NCBI GenBank assembly: GCA_002718995.2
Contig: PBGL02000027.1
Span: forward strand, 36,095-80,404
Length of the DNA stretch: 44,310 bases
Direction: 5' to 3'
Source of the DNA: Methanobacteriota archaeon
GTDB taxonomy: Archaea > Thermoplasmatota > Poseidoniia > Poseidoniales > Thalassarchaeaceae
Shown here: positions 26,056 through 35,437 of the stretch, piece after piece
Numbering within the stretch: the stretch's first letter is position 1
Layout of the letters: each line of letters opens with the position of its first letter
The notes under the pieces: model-generated
Told to the model about the DNA's origin: nothing
The model's database searches: none
What the model saw: the letters and a program-made list of their open reading frames with translations, nothing else
Position numbers and translations under genes: made by a program

Positions 26056-27786
26056 CTATCCATGAAGCCATGACATCATTATAGGGCCGTTATTCGGAAT
26101 CTTCTTTATTCTTGCAAAACCTACCCTTTCCAGTTGGACTATCATTCCTTCAACTAGTTCATAGTCCTCAATCACTCCAGAAACCTTCTGAATCCCGTCC
26201 GCCTGTGGGATTTCCAGAACAGCTTCTCTAGAAATTTCCACTGGTAGCCAGTGTGCAATCGCCCGCCTGTCAGTTCTTTCATTGGAGATTACTACGGCGA
26301 CTCCATCCAAGATCTTCACATCTGCAAAACCCTTCAGCCTGATGTCAACAATGCCAATATCGTCCTTCTCAACAAATATTTTTTCTGAGACCGCACCCCA
26401 TTCTCTCATCCCTGGTATAGTCCCATCCGGATGCTTTGGAATTGAAACTTCAGCAACGTAATCGCCAATCGTATCGGGGATTTCAATTATCACTTCATCA
26501 GGGCTCCTGACAAAGCTTCGACGTTCGGTGAACGAGTCTATTGTACTGGAATTTTTGGCCTCAATACTCTGCATTGGTATGGAGATGTCTTTCTGTGTTA
26601 GCCCAAGCTCCAGCCAGAATTCCCTAATGGCCTGAGACGAGAAACCTCTTTTCCTTATGGCGGAGATAGTTGGTAACCTCGGATCGTCCCAACCAGAATA
26701 TTTTCCTTCCGAAATTTCCATCCTCATTCCCGAAGTTGAGAATCCACCAAATTCCAGAAGCTTCACCCTCCCCCAGTAGAGTGTTTCTGGATAGTTCCAA
26801 CCAAAGTGACCATACAGAATTGTTTGCTTTCGAGTGCTATCCATTAGGTCCTTGCCCCTCACGATGTGCGTGACTCCTTGGAGGCGATCCTCAATGGCAC
26901 TCTGGAAATCAAGTAGAGGCCATACTTTGTACTTCTCTCCGACCATCGGATGGGGGGTGTGTTGGATTCTCAATGCGGGCCAATCTCTTAGGGCGGGATT
27001 GGGCAAGTCGAGTGAGGTTTTCACCCGGATAACAGCTCCTCCCTCAGGAATCCCACCAGATTTCATCGATTCAAAAAGCTCCAAATTCAAAGAAACATCA
27101 TTCTCCCTACATGGGCACTCCTCCATGTTATCTCGTAGCTTCTTGAAATTCTGTGCGGTACATCTGCAGGTATAACCGAAGCCTTCGTAAATCATTTTCT
27201 CAGCGTATTCGAGATAAATTGGCATTCTGTCACTAGCCCTTATGACGACATCGGCCTTCTTTCCAGAAATCCACTCGTACTCTTCCTCAATCTGAGAGTA
27301 TGCGGTTGGTTCAGGGGGCTTAACCTTGGTATCCGTATCGTCAAATCTCAGAACCACCCGGCCCCCATTTATTTTAGCTAGTTCAGAATTAATTACGACG
27401 CCCCGGGAGTGACCGAGTGACAGTGGCCCGTTTGGATTGGGTGCAAATCTCAGTGTTACCTCTCCTTTGATGCTATTGGGAAGCTCTGGAAGACCGACTC
27501 TCTTCTGCTGCTTCTCCCTATGGAGGGCTTCCGGATTAGTTTCTTCGAGGAGTTTCCTAACCGCATCCACTCCATCCACACTAGCTATCTCATTGGCTTC
27601 GTCCACTAGAAGCTGCACAAGCTCTCTAAGTTCTCTGGCCTTTGGCCTCAGTTCCTTCATCTCGGAAAGGAGTCTGCCAAGTACACTGCCAGCCTGCCCC
27701 GATCCATCATATTCCACAGCATTCTGCAGTGCATACTTGCGTACTGCCCGGATTACCTCCTCACTCCAGGGCCCAGATTCGGTCAT
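26056..27786 (-). CDS. gltX: Glutamyl-tRNA synthetase, archaeal type
   Basis: 576 residues, normal for archaeal/eukaryotic-type GluRS. An N-terminal helical extension of about 105 residues precedes the class I core, which opens with RFAPNPNGPLSLGHSRG (HIGH-like SLGH at 123-126). LRFDDTDTKVKPP, the zinc-like Cys set (CRCTAQ, CPC) and GWDDPRLPTISAIRKRG all follow in the usual order. The anticodon-binding part is the beta-barrel type of archaea and GlnRS. The KMSKS-equivalent loop reads FSTSGMRMEI. It attaches glutamate to tRNA-Glu in the cytosol, and probably to tRNA-Gln as well if the organism uses the amidotransferase route; no gat genes are in the window to support that. It lies 42 bases after rnhB in a likely three-gene operon. 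Confidence 0.94.
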   Translation of the reverse strand: MTESGPWSEEVIRAVRKYALQNAVEYDGSGQAGSVLGRLLSEMKELRPKARELRELVQLLVDEANEIASVDGVDAVRKLLEETNPEALHREKQQKRVGLPELPNSIKGEVTLRFAPNPNGPLSLGHSRGVVINSELAKINGGRVVLRFDDTDTKVKPPEPTAYSQIEEEYEWISGKKADVVIRASDRMPIYLEYAEKMIYEGFGYTCRCTAQNFKKLRDNMEECPCRENDVSLNLELFESMKSGGIPEGGAVIRVKTSLDLPNPALRDWPALRIQHTPHPMVGEKYKVWPLLDFQSAIEDRLQGVTHIVRGKDLMDSTRKQTILYGHFGWNYPETLYWGRVKLLEFGGFSTSGMRMEISEGKYSGWDDPRLPTISAIRKRGFSSQAIREFWLELGLTQKDISIPMQSIEAKNSSTIDSFTERRSFVRSPDEVIIEIPDTIGDYVAEVSIPKHPDGTIPGMREWGAVSEKIFVEKDDIGIVDIRLKGFADVKILDGVAVVISNERTDRRAIAHWLPVEISREAVLEIPQADGIQKVSGVIEDYELVEGMIVQLERVGFARIKKIPNNGPIMMSWLHG

Positions 27787-27828
27787 GTTCGTTACTGGGA
27801 CGTCGCCACTCCCTCTTTGTGATTCCCG

Positions 27829-28566
27829 TCAACCCCAGTCTCCAAGCGTTGATTGAGAGGTTATCCGGCCAGTCTCGGATCGTGTCGGGATCGGAGTCTT
27901 GTGGACTTCGCTCCAAGAATCTGCAACAGTCTTCCAACTCCATCTGAGGCAATTGTGTGGTAACTGTCCTGAGACAAGTTTGCGTACAGCCAATCGCGTT
28001 TTGGGATCAGACGGATATCCTGACCCTAAGTCCAGCTCTAAATCCCTTGAAAGCTCGTCAATTATATTATCCCTCTCAACTTTAGCGATAATGCTAGCGG
28101 CGCCAGTTACAACGTCCAAAGAATCCATTCCATGCCTCGACTCAATTTTCCAGCCCTTCCAATCCCCCCCTAGTTCTTCGGAGAGTCTTTTACCAAATCT
28201 CTCCTCATCAACGTCACAAGCATCGACTTTCAGATCCCCCTCGCTCCGTGGGTCCGTGCCCGATTCAAATGCCTCAGCAAATAACTTCACCTCCAAGCTA
28301 TTCAAATCGGAATTTATGCTGTTGTAATCTATCCTTGAAGGCTCGCAGACCGCTAGTCCAACCCCCCATCCCCTATTTTCTACCTCTCTGATTATATCCG
28401 CGTAAACACCCTCCCTTTTTCTGGGAGCGAGGACCTTTGAGTCCCTCGCTCCGATAGTTCTTAGCAACTCTAAGTCTTCTGATGGAACGCAAAGTGAGCA
28501 AACGACCAATGGCCCCAATGCAGGGCCCCTGCCTGCCTCATCTATTCCTGCCCTGGGGCCACTCAT
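27829..28566 (-). CDS. rnhB: Ribonuclease HII
   Basis: 245 residues. GIDEAGRGPALGPLVV at the N-terminus gives the first two catalytic acids (Asp9, Glu10). KVDACDVDEERF supplies Asp115, and HGMDSLDVVTGAASIIAKVERD supplies Asp148 in the place of the family's HxAD motif. GSGYPSDPKT is the usual late motif. The enzyme cuts the RNA strand of RNA/DNA hybrids and single ribonucleotides in DNA. Its ATG overlaps the stop of the upstream envelope gene (ATGA on the minus strand), so translation is probably coupled. Residues after about 215 are a short extension (WSEVHKTPIPTRSETG). Confidence 0.95.
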   Translation of the reverse strand: MSGPRAGIDEAGRGPALGPLVVCSLCVPSEDLELLRTIGARDSKVLAPRKREGVYADIIREVENRGWGVGLAVCEPSRIDYNSINSDLNSLEVKLFAEAFESGTDPRSEGDLKVDACDVDEERFGKRLSEELGGDWKGWKIESRHGMDSLDVVTGAASIIAKVERDNIIDELSRDLELDLGSGYPSDPKTRLAVRKLVSGQLPHNCLRWSWKTVADSWSEVHKTPIPTRSETGRITSQSTLGDWG

Positions 28567-30623
28567 ATCTCAAGGTCAAAGTCAGACGGAACTTCATCAT
28601 CACTACTGGAATCAACTTTACCATCTGTTTCTCTAGATGCTTCCAAGATTTCGTTATCTGGGTGAAGCATATCTTCACCTGTGATCTCATCTGCTATCCT
28701 CATCGCCTCCTGGATATCGTCCTCCGTTTGGGCGCTATCCAAGATTTCGCTTGCTTCACTGACAATTTTCTCGTCCGGAGACTCCAGCGGTTTCTCGGAA
28801 TCCCCACCCGATTTTTCCATGAAGTCGGTTTTGAATTCCGAATGAGGTAAAGTTGGACTTTCAATAACTCCCTTTTCCTCTGCCACTTCTTTCCCGAATC
28901 GTGAAATCCACTCTTCCGCCTTTTCGGCATCAAGCCCCTCGGCTTCTCCGGGTTCCCTCATCTCTCGTGCTCTGATCGATAATGCCTTCACCACTCCTAA
29001 AGTGCCGATAACCACTACGACGATTATCAGGGAAACCTCTAACCACTTATTCATCCATTTGACAATAATTTCTCTAATCCCGTTTTCAATTGGATCCGGA
29101 TCTTCGATCTCTGCGCCTGGAATTGTAGCCATTTCCGTGCCCATGAAAATTATTGAGGGATCCCTGGTCGACCTAACTTCCACAGTTAATGTTGCTTGGG
29201 ATTCTATAGGGGCAACATCTGGAACTACCATCCAAGCAATGAAAGAAACCGACTCCCCAGATTGGACATCAAGAAGTTCGAACGACCTAGGCGCCCCAGA
29301 AGTCGAGTCAAAACTCGATCCAGCCGGAGGGATGAAGCAGAAATCGGTGACTACGTTCGAATCAAGATTAGCAACTATGCCGTCCGGCCCATTGCCAGAA
29401 TTCATCAAAGTCCAAGTTGAAGTCAAATTATTTCCATCAATAATTTCCGAAGTAACCATTTCTAGGGTCCAACTGAAGTATTCCCCTGATACTATGGTGA
29501 ATGATACATGCCCAGGGGACCAATCATCAACAACCAGTTGCACTACAAGGTCAGCGGTCTTTCCAGATATTGTCCCTTGAGCAACTGTCACATTTATCGA
29601 AATTCCACTAATCGTATTTCCTGGGGAGATTGTATAGCTATTATCCGTGAAATCAATATCGATCCACTCTTCCCCTCCGATCATGTTTAGCTCGAATTTC
29701 GAGGCGATATCACCTGTATTCGAAATCTCCAAGATTACCTCACAGAACTCCCCTGGAGAAGTTTCTGAATTTGAACACCCATCCTCGGATTTCTGGATTT
29801 CTCCGCCAACTCTTGGAACAATGTTTACGCCTTGGACAGATTTGGATACTGAACCAGGGAACGCCTCGCTCCAAACTAAAGCTTCGAAAAATAGTGACCC
29901 CTCATTATCTGACGGCGAGTCAATCTGAATTCTTGCCGTAACGGTCCCGTTAGGTGGGACGTTTTCAAGTTGCCATCTATCAATGACAGAAGCACTCCAG
30001 CCACCATAGGAGAAGAATAAATCAGATTGACCAACAGGTTGAGATTCGGAATCCAACGGAATTATTTCCAGTTTCAAGTCCCTCCATGAGTTTCCCTCAT
30101 TCCTAAGCATTATTTCGAAAATATCCGTACTTCCAGGCTCTATGGAAGAAACCCCCCCTCCTTCTACAATGCTCGCCCCATCGAAGAAGCCATACCTGAG
30201 GGAGAAGTTATACCAATCCGATGAAGCATTATCCAAGGATTGCACCCTCATGGAGAACTGGTGGAGGGATTCCGATAGGGGAAGGCCCCCTGACACGGTA
30301 GGAGCCTCAATGGAGTATCCAACCCATGTCAGTTCTCCCGGGGACATTTCGTAAAGATGTCCCAGGGACGGACTCTCCTGATTACCCCAAGATATGTTCC
30401 ACCCATCAGGGCCGGAAATTGAAACTATGGCTTCGTCACTAAAACCCTCATTATTTGTGAAATTCACATTCACCCCTATCTCCGAACCAGGGTCAATATC
30501 GAAGATTGAACCAGAATCGACCCCAAATGTCGTGCCTATTCCATCCGTACTTTCTTGGGCCTGCGCTGTGAATGAAAATGATAGCAACAATAGCGTCACT
30601 AAAGGAAGAGCCTTCCTAATCAC
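28563..30623 (-). CDS. Exported membrane-anchored protein with CARDB/NEW3-like beta domains
   Basis: The frame is open to 30710, but a GTG at 30623, preceded by AGGGG and followed at once by the signal peptide IRKALPLVTLLLLSFSFTAQAQE, is the more likely start (686 residues). The outer part consists of repeated Ig-like domains (VNVNFTNNEGFSDEAIVSIS; LEISNTGDIASKFELNM; STWTLMNSGNGPDGIV) of the CARDB/NEW3 kind, which often mediate adhesion or spacing. One membrane span lies at about 528-551 (WLEVSLIIVVVVIGTLGVV). A strongly acidic inner tail of about 130 residues ends in SSSDDEVPSDFDLEI. It overlaps rnhB by 4 bases and heads the rnhB-gltX operon. A TATA-like AGCATATTG lies about 40 bases upstream of the GTG. 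Confidence 0.7.
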   Translation of the reverse strand: MIRKALPLVTLLLLSFSFTAQAQESTDGIGTTFGVDSGSIFDIDPGSEIGVNVNFTNNEGFSDEAIVSISGPDGWNISWGNQESPSLGHLYEMSPGELTWVGYSIEAPTVSGGLPLSESLHQFSMRVQSLDNASSDWYNFSLRYGFFDGASIVEGGGVSSIEPGSTDIFEIMLRNEGNSWRDLKLEIIPLDSESQPVGQSDLFFSYGGWSASVIDRWQLENVPPNGTVTARIQIDSPSDNEGSLFFEALVWSEAFPGSVSKSVQGVNIVPRVGGEIQKSEDGCSNSETSPGEFCEVILEISNTGDIASKFELNMIGGEEWIDIDFTDNSYTISPGNTISGISINVTVAQGTISGKTADLVVQLVVDDWSPGHVSFTIVSGEYFSWTLEMVTSEIIDGNNLTSTWTLMNSGNGPDGIVANLDSNVVTDFCFIPPAGSSFDSTSGAPRSFELLDVQSGESVSFIAWMVVPDVAPIESQATLTVEVRSTRDPSIIFMGTEMATIPGAEIEDPDPIENGIREIIVKWMNKWLEVSLIIVVVVIGTLGVVKALSIRAREMREPGEAEGLDAEKAEEWISRFGKEVAEEKGVIESPTLPHSEFKTDFMEKSGGDSEKPLESPDEKIVSEASEILDSAQTEDDIQEAMRIADEITGEDMLHPDNEILEASRETDGKVDSSSDDEVPSDFDLEI

Positions 30624-30712
30624 AAACACCCCTGTATGTCTGGTGATTTCATTCCTACCCCAATATGCTTGAATTACGGAGCATTCATGAGGTTGGGCGC
30701 TGTTCGCCAATC

Positions 30713-30898
30713 ATGACACCGGTATGGCCGTTCTCTAGAAAGAAATCCAAATCGCGCAAGGCAAAGCCAATCGAGGATAAGCCCGTCGTCAACTATGAAC
30801 GTCAGTCAGAAGACGATCAAAAGAGTAAGTTGGAAGACAGAAGTCACCTCGAAGACAAGGACTTCCTTGATGCGATGGCTCTTTTAGAGGACAAGTAA
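30713..30898 (+). CDS. Small highly charged protein, unknown
   Basis: 61 residues from the ATG at 30713, not recognised. The start PVWPFSRKKSKSRKAKP is basic, the remainder is a charged, probably helical segment (RQSEDDQKSKLEDRSHLEDK), and it ends DFLDAMALLEDK. No membrane span or Cys pair is seen. It is convergent with pheT, 10 bases apart, and divergent from the envelope gene. The codon-level look (Lys/Glu periodicity and a clean stop before pheT) supports it as real, but it is short. An in-frame TTG at 30665 is less likely because it would lie in the divergent promoter region. Confidence 0.45.
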   Translation: MTPVWPFSRKKSKSRKAKPIEDKPVVNYERQSEDDQKSKLEDRSHLEDKDFLDAMALLEDK

Positions 30899-30908
30899 TT
30901 GTTGAAAC

Positions 30909-32663
30909 TCAGAGAACTGGGTCGGGTATCACCACGGCTAGCCGTTCAACATCAAACTCACCGGCGTGTATTGGAGATTTCAATCCAAATTTATTGGAAA
31001 CTTCGGGATCTATCTCGCCGAATTGCCCTACCTCTATGCCATCGATGAACACCCGGGACCCCCTTCCACCTATCCAGGGTCCGTCACCCGTATCCATGGG
31101 TCGATATTCGACCTCATCCAAGGTCCCCCCCAAATCTCTGACCAATGCCTGTGCGATGCCCTTCGCAGAAGCGAATCCGCTACCAACTTCGGCACAGGCC
31201 CAAGAGGCACTAATCTTATTCCTCGAATCGTGAACCACCTCTCCCAACTCGTAAACTCTCTGCGGTAACTCATGGTGTCTATTGGAAGAGAGTAACCTGA
31301 GAAGAGATGGTAGGACGAATTGACGCATCATGGTGTGGTCCATGGTGATTGGATTGGAAATTATAGAAGATGCCCCCCTCTCTTCCCACCTCATAATCTC
31401 AAATTGATCTCCTTTATTGGACAGAGTCAAACTCTGAGTCTCTTGTAACCCGACTGATCTTAGGCTGGCCCTAATCCTACGATTAATCTGTGAAGAAGGA
31501 AGGGGCACAGCATCAATGTGCACGGAAGACAACTTCTGCGGAAGATTCCCATAGCCGAATCCTATTGCAATGTCCTCGATAATATCCACTGGATGCATAA
31601 TGTCACTACGCCACCTTGGCATCGAAACGATATGTTCCTTCTCTCCCACAACACAATCTGCCCACCTATCGGCTCTTTCGGAACCCTCTGTAACAGTCCT
31701 CGTCTCAATCAACTCTCCACCCATCCTCGAAATAGATTCGGAAATCTCGGACTCCCCTAGCTCAACCCCAAGTATCCTCTCCACGAGTTTTCCGGGGACT
31801 CTATGTCTCTTGTTTTCGAAATTGGGAGTAATGGTAACGCCACCATCCCATCCCGATATTTCGACGCTCTCGACCCTTCCTCCTAATTCAGAAAGAGATA
31901 GGCAAACCAGTAATAGGCACGCCTCGCAAGCTCGAGTATCGGTTCCCGTGACATCGATGAAGAAGTCTGTAGTCCCCTCATTTACAGTAGTATGGTCTCC
32001 ATTGATTATCGGAGGGAAGGAGAGGATATCATCATTCGAATCAACGATGATTGGGTAACGACTCATTCCATCCATTAGATGGGCATATTCCACGCCCTTG
32101 GGGTGCTCCGTAAGAACTTCTGAGATGCTCATTTCTTTTTCTGAAGCTAGAGGCACGAATGAGTATCCGCCGTCTACAGTTTCATACCTGAATGGAGGCT
32201 GCAGTTTAGATAGATCATGGACGCCTATCGACGAGAGTGATCTCTTCCTGCCGAGGGTAAGGTGCAACTTCTCCTGATGATCCATCAATGATTGAATGAA
32301 GGCATCTCTCTCCGAATCATTTGATCCAGTATTCACACCTCTTACCACTGCAGCCATAATTATTGGTCTAACATCCTCCAGGGAAGTATCAACATCGACC
32401 TTTATTCCACTAGGGATTACGCCCACATCACTTACAGTATCGTGTGCGCCCATGAATGAGCGAGCAGCCCTAGCCATTGTTTCATGGCCAAGTAAGTCTG
32501 GCCGGTCTGGAAAAACCTCTATCTCAATTTCTTCATCATTGAATTCCTCGACTGGACAACCTATGTCCGGAAGAAAGTCTGGCCATCTTTCTCTTTGGTG
32601 GTTGAAGTTGTTGATCCTCTGAATTCGCTCTATCACAGAATGTTGGAGGCTAATGGTGGGCAT
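30909..32663 (-). CDS. pheT: Phenylalanyl-tRNA synthetase beta subunit, archaeal type
   Basis: 584 residues, close to archaeal/eukaryotic PheT (about 550-590) and much shorter than the bacterial form. It lacks the bacterial N-terminal tRNA-binding OB fold and opens directly with MPTISLQHSVIERI. EIEVFPDRPDLLGHETMARA and DIIEDIAIGFGYGNLPQ are family signatures. The catalytic-like core with PHRVYELGEV-type spacing (LPQRVYELGEVVHDS) follows. It pairs with PheS, which is not in the window. It starts 9 bases after the stop of the GXGXG gene, with GAGGT spaced 6 bases before the ATG, so the two are cotranscribed. Its stop faces the small charged gene. Confidence 0.93.
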   Translation of the reverse strand: MPTISLQHSVIERIQRINNFNHQRERWPDFLPDIGCPVEEFNDEEIEIEVFPDRPDLLGHETMARAARSFMGAHDTVSDVGVIPSGIKVDVDTSLEDVRPIIMAAVVRGVNTGSNDSERDAFIQSLMDHQEKLHLTLGRKRSLSSIGVHDLSKLQPPFRYETVDGGYSFVPLASEKEMSISEVLTEHPKGVEYAHLMDGMSRYPIIVDSNDDILSFPPIINGDHTTVNEGTTDFFIDVTGTDTRACEACLLLVCLSLSELGGRVESVEISGWDGGVTITPNFENKRHRVPGKLVERILGVELGESEISESISRMGGELIETRTVTEGSERADRWADCVVGEKEHIVSMPRWRSDIMHPVDIIEDIAIGFGYGNLPQKLSSVHIDAVPLPSSQINRRIRASLRSVGLQETQSLTLSNKGDQFEIMRWEERGASSIISNPITMDHTMMRQFVLPSLLRLLSSNRHHELPQRVYELGEVVHDSRNKISASWACAEVGSGFASAKGIAQALVRDLGGTLDEVEYRPMDTGDGPWIGGRGSRVFIDGIEVGQFGEIDPEVSNKFGLKSPIHAGEFDVERLAVVIPDPVL

Positions 32664-32672
32664 TACAAAACC

Positions 32673-34253
32673 TCAATTCCCAAGCCACATCGGTAAAGGC
32701 CTCTCGAATCCAACCAACCTAAGACCGCTTATTGCGGCCGTGTCCATATTCATGGCCCTCAGATTCCTTCTACTGAACATCGAAACCCGACTAACTCCTA
32801 TTTCCTTCATCCAGCCTCTGAATTCGGAATCCAAATCGGTAATATGTTTCGCCGCGTCGCAGTCACTGGGGATTGGTCCGACTAGGAAGGAGCACCCTGC
32901 TGAAGCAGCTATTACTAGGTCCTTAGAGCTGGGTGAATTATCAATTTCAATAGCTATGGCTCTTCCGTGAGCATTGAAATCCATCGCTCTTGCCGCAAGG
33001 CCAATTCTAGGTAATGCCGATGCCGCCCTATTCCCTCCATAAGTTCCAGCATCCACTATGGCCCCATCAAGATCCAATTCGGAAACGAGTCTGAATAGAT
33101 GCTCCACTCTTTCGACCCCATCTCTTAGGAAGACCAATGAAGACTCATCCATCGTGCTTGTAAGGGACACAATCAAACCCTCTATTTCGGCATCATTCAG
33201 GGAGGGAAGATCCGCAAGATCTAGGATAAGCCCTGAACATTTTGAAAGTTCATCAACAGCGCCTACAAGTTCGCTCATACCAACAAGGAGGAGATCGCCA
33301 CTTCGCGGAGAAGCCCTCACCATTGCAGGGTGTTCAGACCCCAATGAATCCGTCAGAACTTCCCCATCTTCAGACTCGATTAGCCAGGGCATGGACAATT
33401 GTATGCCTCCCTCATCACTACCAGCTGGTAGTAAATTCACACCACTATCGGCATGAGCATGCTCTGGTAGCCTGTCAGTAGCCGACGGAAATATCCCTAT
33501 GTTCTCAAAACCCTCAGAAATACTCCTCAATGGGGTGGAGTCGACCTGAGTCCCCTCTCCATCGGAAACTAGTACTAGCGCATCATCGCCCACGGAGAGC
33601 CCTAGTGGCTCTAATAATATGGAAAACTCCTCTATTTCTGAATCAGTAATTGATCTCATGGACGCCCCAGAGCCTGGAGGGGGGCAACTTCCCGAAATAA
33701 CAATTTTACCTCCTCTGATTCCAATTCCGGGGTTGATTCCTGCAGAGCCCATAACTATCACAGTGCCACCAGTCATTCCGGCCCCAACATTTTCCCCTAC
33801 GTGCCCTCTGACGATCAACGAACCGCCATCCATCCCAGCTCCAGCATCCCTTCCCGCCGAACCGTGAACCGTAATCGTCCCCCCGGACATGTGAAACCCT
33901 GCTTTATCTCCGACATCACGTTCCACCACTGCTCTTCCGCTATGTTGGAAAGCACCCAACATCGAACCACATCCTCCTTCCAGTGTTAGTGAACCTCCCC
34001 TATTCATTCCGCCAACAAACTCGCCCAATTCTCCAAGAATTAGAACTCTTGACTTGTGGGGGAGGTGTGTGATGACCCCAAACTCTCCGGTACGAGGCTT
34101 TAGGTCGCCGCCGGCACCATATCCAATCTTGATTAGACGATCCTTTTCCATCGCCTCAGGGAGCATTCTTGCAATGTCTCTGTTGAGCTTGAGGCTCTTC
34201 GCTGTCAATTCCCTCATCGCACTCGACTCGTGACACGAGCAAGTGGTCTTCAT
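32673..34253 (-). CDS. GXGXG-domain protein with degenerate glutamate-synthase-like FMN domain
   Basis: 526 residues from the ATG at 34253 (a TTG at 34268 is also in frame). The first 210 residues hold the GXGXG right-handed helix of glutamate synthase, FwdC and related proteins: GYGAGGDLKPRTGEFG, GEFVGGMNRGG, GDKAGFHMSGG, GRDAGAGMDGG, GENVGAGMTGG, GINPGIGIRGG. The C-terminal half looks like the GltB FMN-binding barrel. GTYGGNRAASALPRIGL stands where GltB has GGTGAAP, then SSKDLVIAASAGCSFLVG, then SRRNLRAMNMDTAAISGL. The FMN-phosphate Gly-rich motifs and the 3Fe-4S Cys cluster are not visible. GXGXG comes before the FMN-like part, the reverse of standard GltB. A glutamate synthase activity is not supported; a structural or channelling role is a guess. 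A CxC (TCSCHE) lies at the N-terminus. Confidence 0.7.
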   Translation of the reverse strand: MKTTCSCHESSAMRELTAKSLKLNRDIARMLPEAMEKDRLIKIGYGAGGDLKPRTGEFGVITHLPHKSRVLILGELGEFVGGMNRGGSLTLEGGCGSMLGAFQHSGRAVVERDVGDKAGFHMSGGTITVHGSAGRDAGAGMDGGSLIVRGHVGENVGAGMTGGTVIVMGSAGINPGIGIRGGKIVISGSCPPPGSGASMRSITDSEIEEFSILLEPLGLSVGDDALVLVSDGEGTQVDSTPLRSISEGFENIGIFPSATDRLPEHAHADSGVNLLPAGSDEGGIQLSMPWLIESEDGEVLTDSLGSEHPAMVRASPRSGDLLLVGMSELVGAVDELSKCSGLILDLADLPSLNDAEIEGLIVSLTSTMDESSLVFLRDGVERVEHLFRLVSELDLDGAIVDAGTYGGNRAASALPRIGLAARAMDFNAHGRAIAIEIDNSPSSKDLVIAASAGCSFLVGPIPSDCDAAKHITDLDSEFRGWMKEIGVSRVSMFSRRNLRAMNMDTAAISGLRLVGFERPLPMWLGN

Positions 34254-34286
34254 TGTGACGGGCGTCAATGTGTCTCACGCTCCATT

Positions 34287-34300
34287 TCATTTAATTTATC
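34287..34300. promoter_or_regulatory. AT-rich divergent promoter between the GXGXG gene and gap
   Basis: CATTTAATTTATCAAT is the only AT-rich patch in the 114 bases between the two divergent starts. On the plus strand TTTAATTTAT would put transcription near 34320-34325, giving gap a leader of about 45 bases with AAGGAGAGGTG in it. On the minus strand ATAAATTAAAT suits the GXGXG-pheT unit with a start near 34265. One box may serve both. Confidence 0.45.
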
Positions 34301-34367
34301 AATTCGGCGAATGGGTATGTTGATAGAGGGAAGTCATGGGCATCCAGTCAAGGAGAGGTGAAATGCT

Positions 34368-35408
34368 GTGGGAGTAATCAAGGTTGCAATTAATGGCTTT
34401 GGAACAATTGGAAAGCGTGTCGCGGACGCCGTGGACGCACAAGATGACATGCAAGTAGTTGGCGTCACTAAGACAGGTCCATCTTTCGGCTGTGATTTGG
34501 CTGTAAAGAAGGGGTTCCCCCTCTACTGCACTTTCGACGATCAAGAATCAATCTCCCGATTTGGGGCGAATGGTTATGAATGCTCTGGGGGATTATCAGA
34601 TCTACTCTCGGTGGCAGACGTTGTAGTCGACTGCTCTCCAGGAAAGTTGGGTGCAGATAATCTTTCAAAGTACAAGTCAGCTGGAATCAAATATATGTTT
34701 CAAGGAGGAGAAAAACATGCTCTCACGGGACTTTCCTACACATCTTCCGCTAATCATGCAGAGAATCTTAACGCACAGGGGACAAGAGTCGTCTCCTGCA
34801 ATACGACCGGACTTTCCCGTACTCTAGTCCCCCTTTACGAACATTGTGGATCACTGAAAGTAGAATGTACAATGATACGCAGAGCCGCCGATCCAGGAGA
34901 TTCAAACAGGGGCCCAATTAATGCAATAAAGCCAGTTCTCAAGGTTCCTAGCCACCACGGTCCAGACGTGATTACGGTCAAGCCAGAGATAGAAATTAAC
35001 AGTCTTGCAGTGGCAGTTCCAACTACTATCATGCATGTTCACTCAATTATTGCCGATTTACCATCGGGTCACGGCCTCACAACGGAGTCGGTAATGGACC
35101 TCTGGAGAAACACTCCCAGAGTCATCATTATGAACGGTTCCGAGCATAAAATTACTACCACTGCGGAAGTCATGGAAATGGCCCGAGATATTGGCAGAAA
35201 ATGGGGCGATTTGCATGAAATTTTCGTATGGGAGGATGGCGTCAAGCTAGTCGGAGATCGCCTCTATTATTTCCAGGCTATACATCAGGAAAGTGACGTC
35301 ATTCCGGAGAATATTGACTGTATCCGGGCCCTCATGGGAACGGAGTCAGACTGGAGAAAGAGCGTGGAGATGACCGATTCGGCCATTTCCCGCTATTACG
35401 GCCTCTGA
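34368..35408 (+). CDS. gap: Glyceraldehyde-3-phosphate dehydrogenase, archaeal type II
   Basis: 346 residues starting with GTG (the ATG five bases earlier is out of frame). KVAINGFGTIGKRVADAV is the nucleotide-binding opening and VVSCNTTGLSRTL holds the catalytic Cys144. QGGEKH and TTIMHVHS are typical of the archaeal class II enzyme, which is far from bacterial Gap. It makes 1,3-bisphosphoglycerate from glyceraldehyde-3-phosphate with NAD(P)+, or the reverse in gluconeogenesis. It is monocistronic as far as can be seen: divergent from the GXGXG gene, with its own promoter, and 86 bases before the surface protease. Confidence 0.95.
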   Translation: MGVIKVAINGFGTIGKRVADAVDAQDDMQVVGVTKTGPSFGCDLAVKKGFPLYCTFDDQESISRFGANGYECSGGLSDLLSVADVVVDCSPGKLGADNLSKYKSAGIKYMFQGGEKHALTGLSYTSSANHAENLNAQGTRVVSCNTTGLSRTLVPLYEHCGSLKVECTMIRRAADPGDSNRGPINAIKPVLKVPSHHGPDVITVKPEIEINSLAVAVPTTIMHVHSIIADLPSGHGLTTESVMDLWRNTPRVIIMNGSEHKITTTAEVMEMARDIGRKWGDLHEIFVWEDGVKLVGDRLYYFQAIHQESDVIPENIDCIRALMGTESDWRKSVEMTDSAISRYYGL

Positions 35409-35437
35409 GAGGGGTTATTTGACCTAGAATAGCGACT

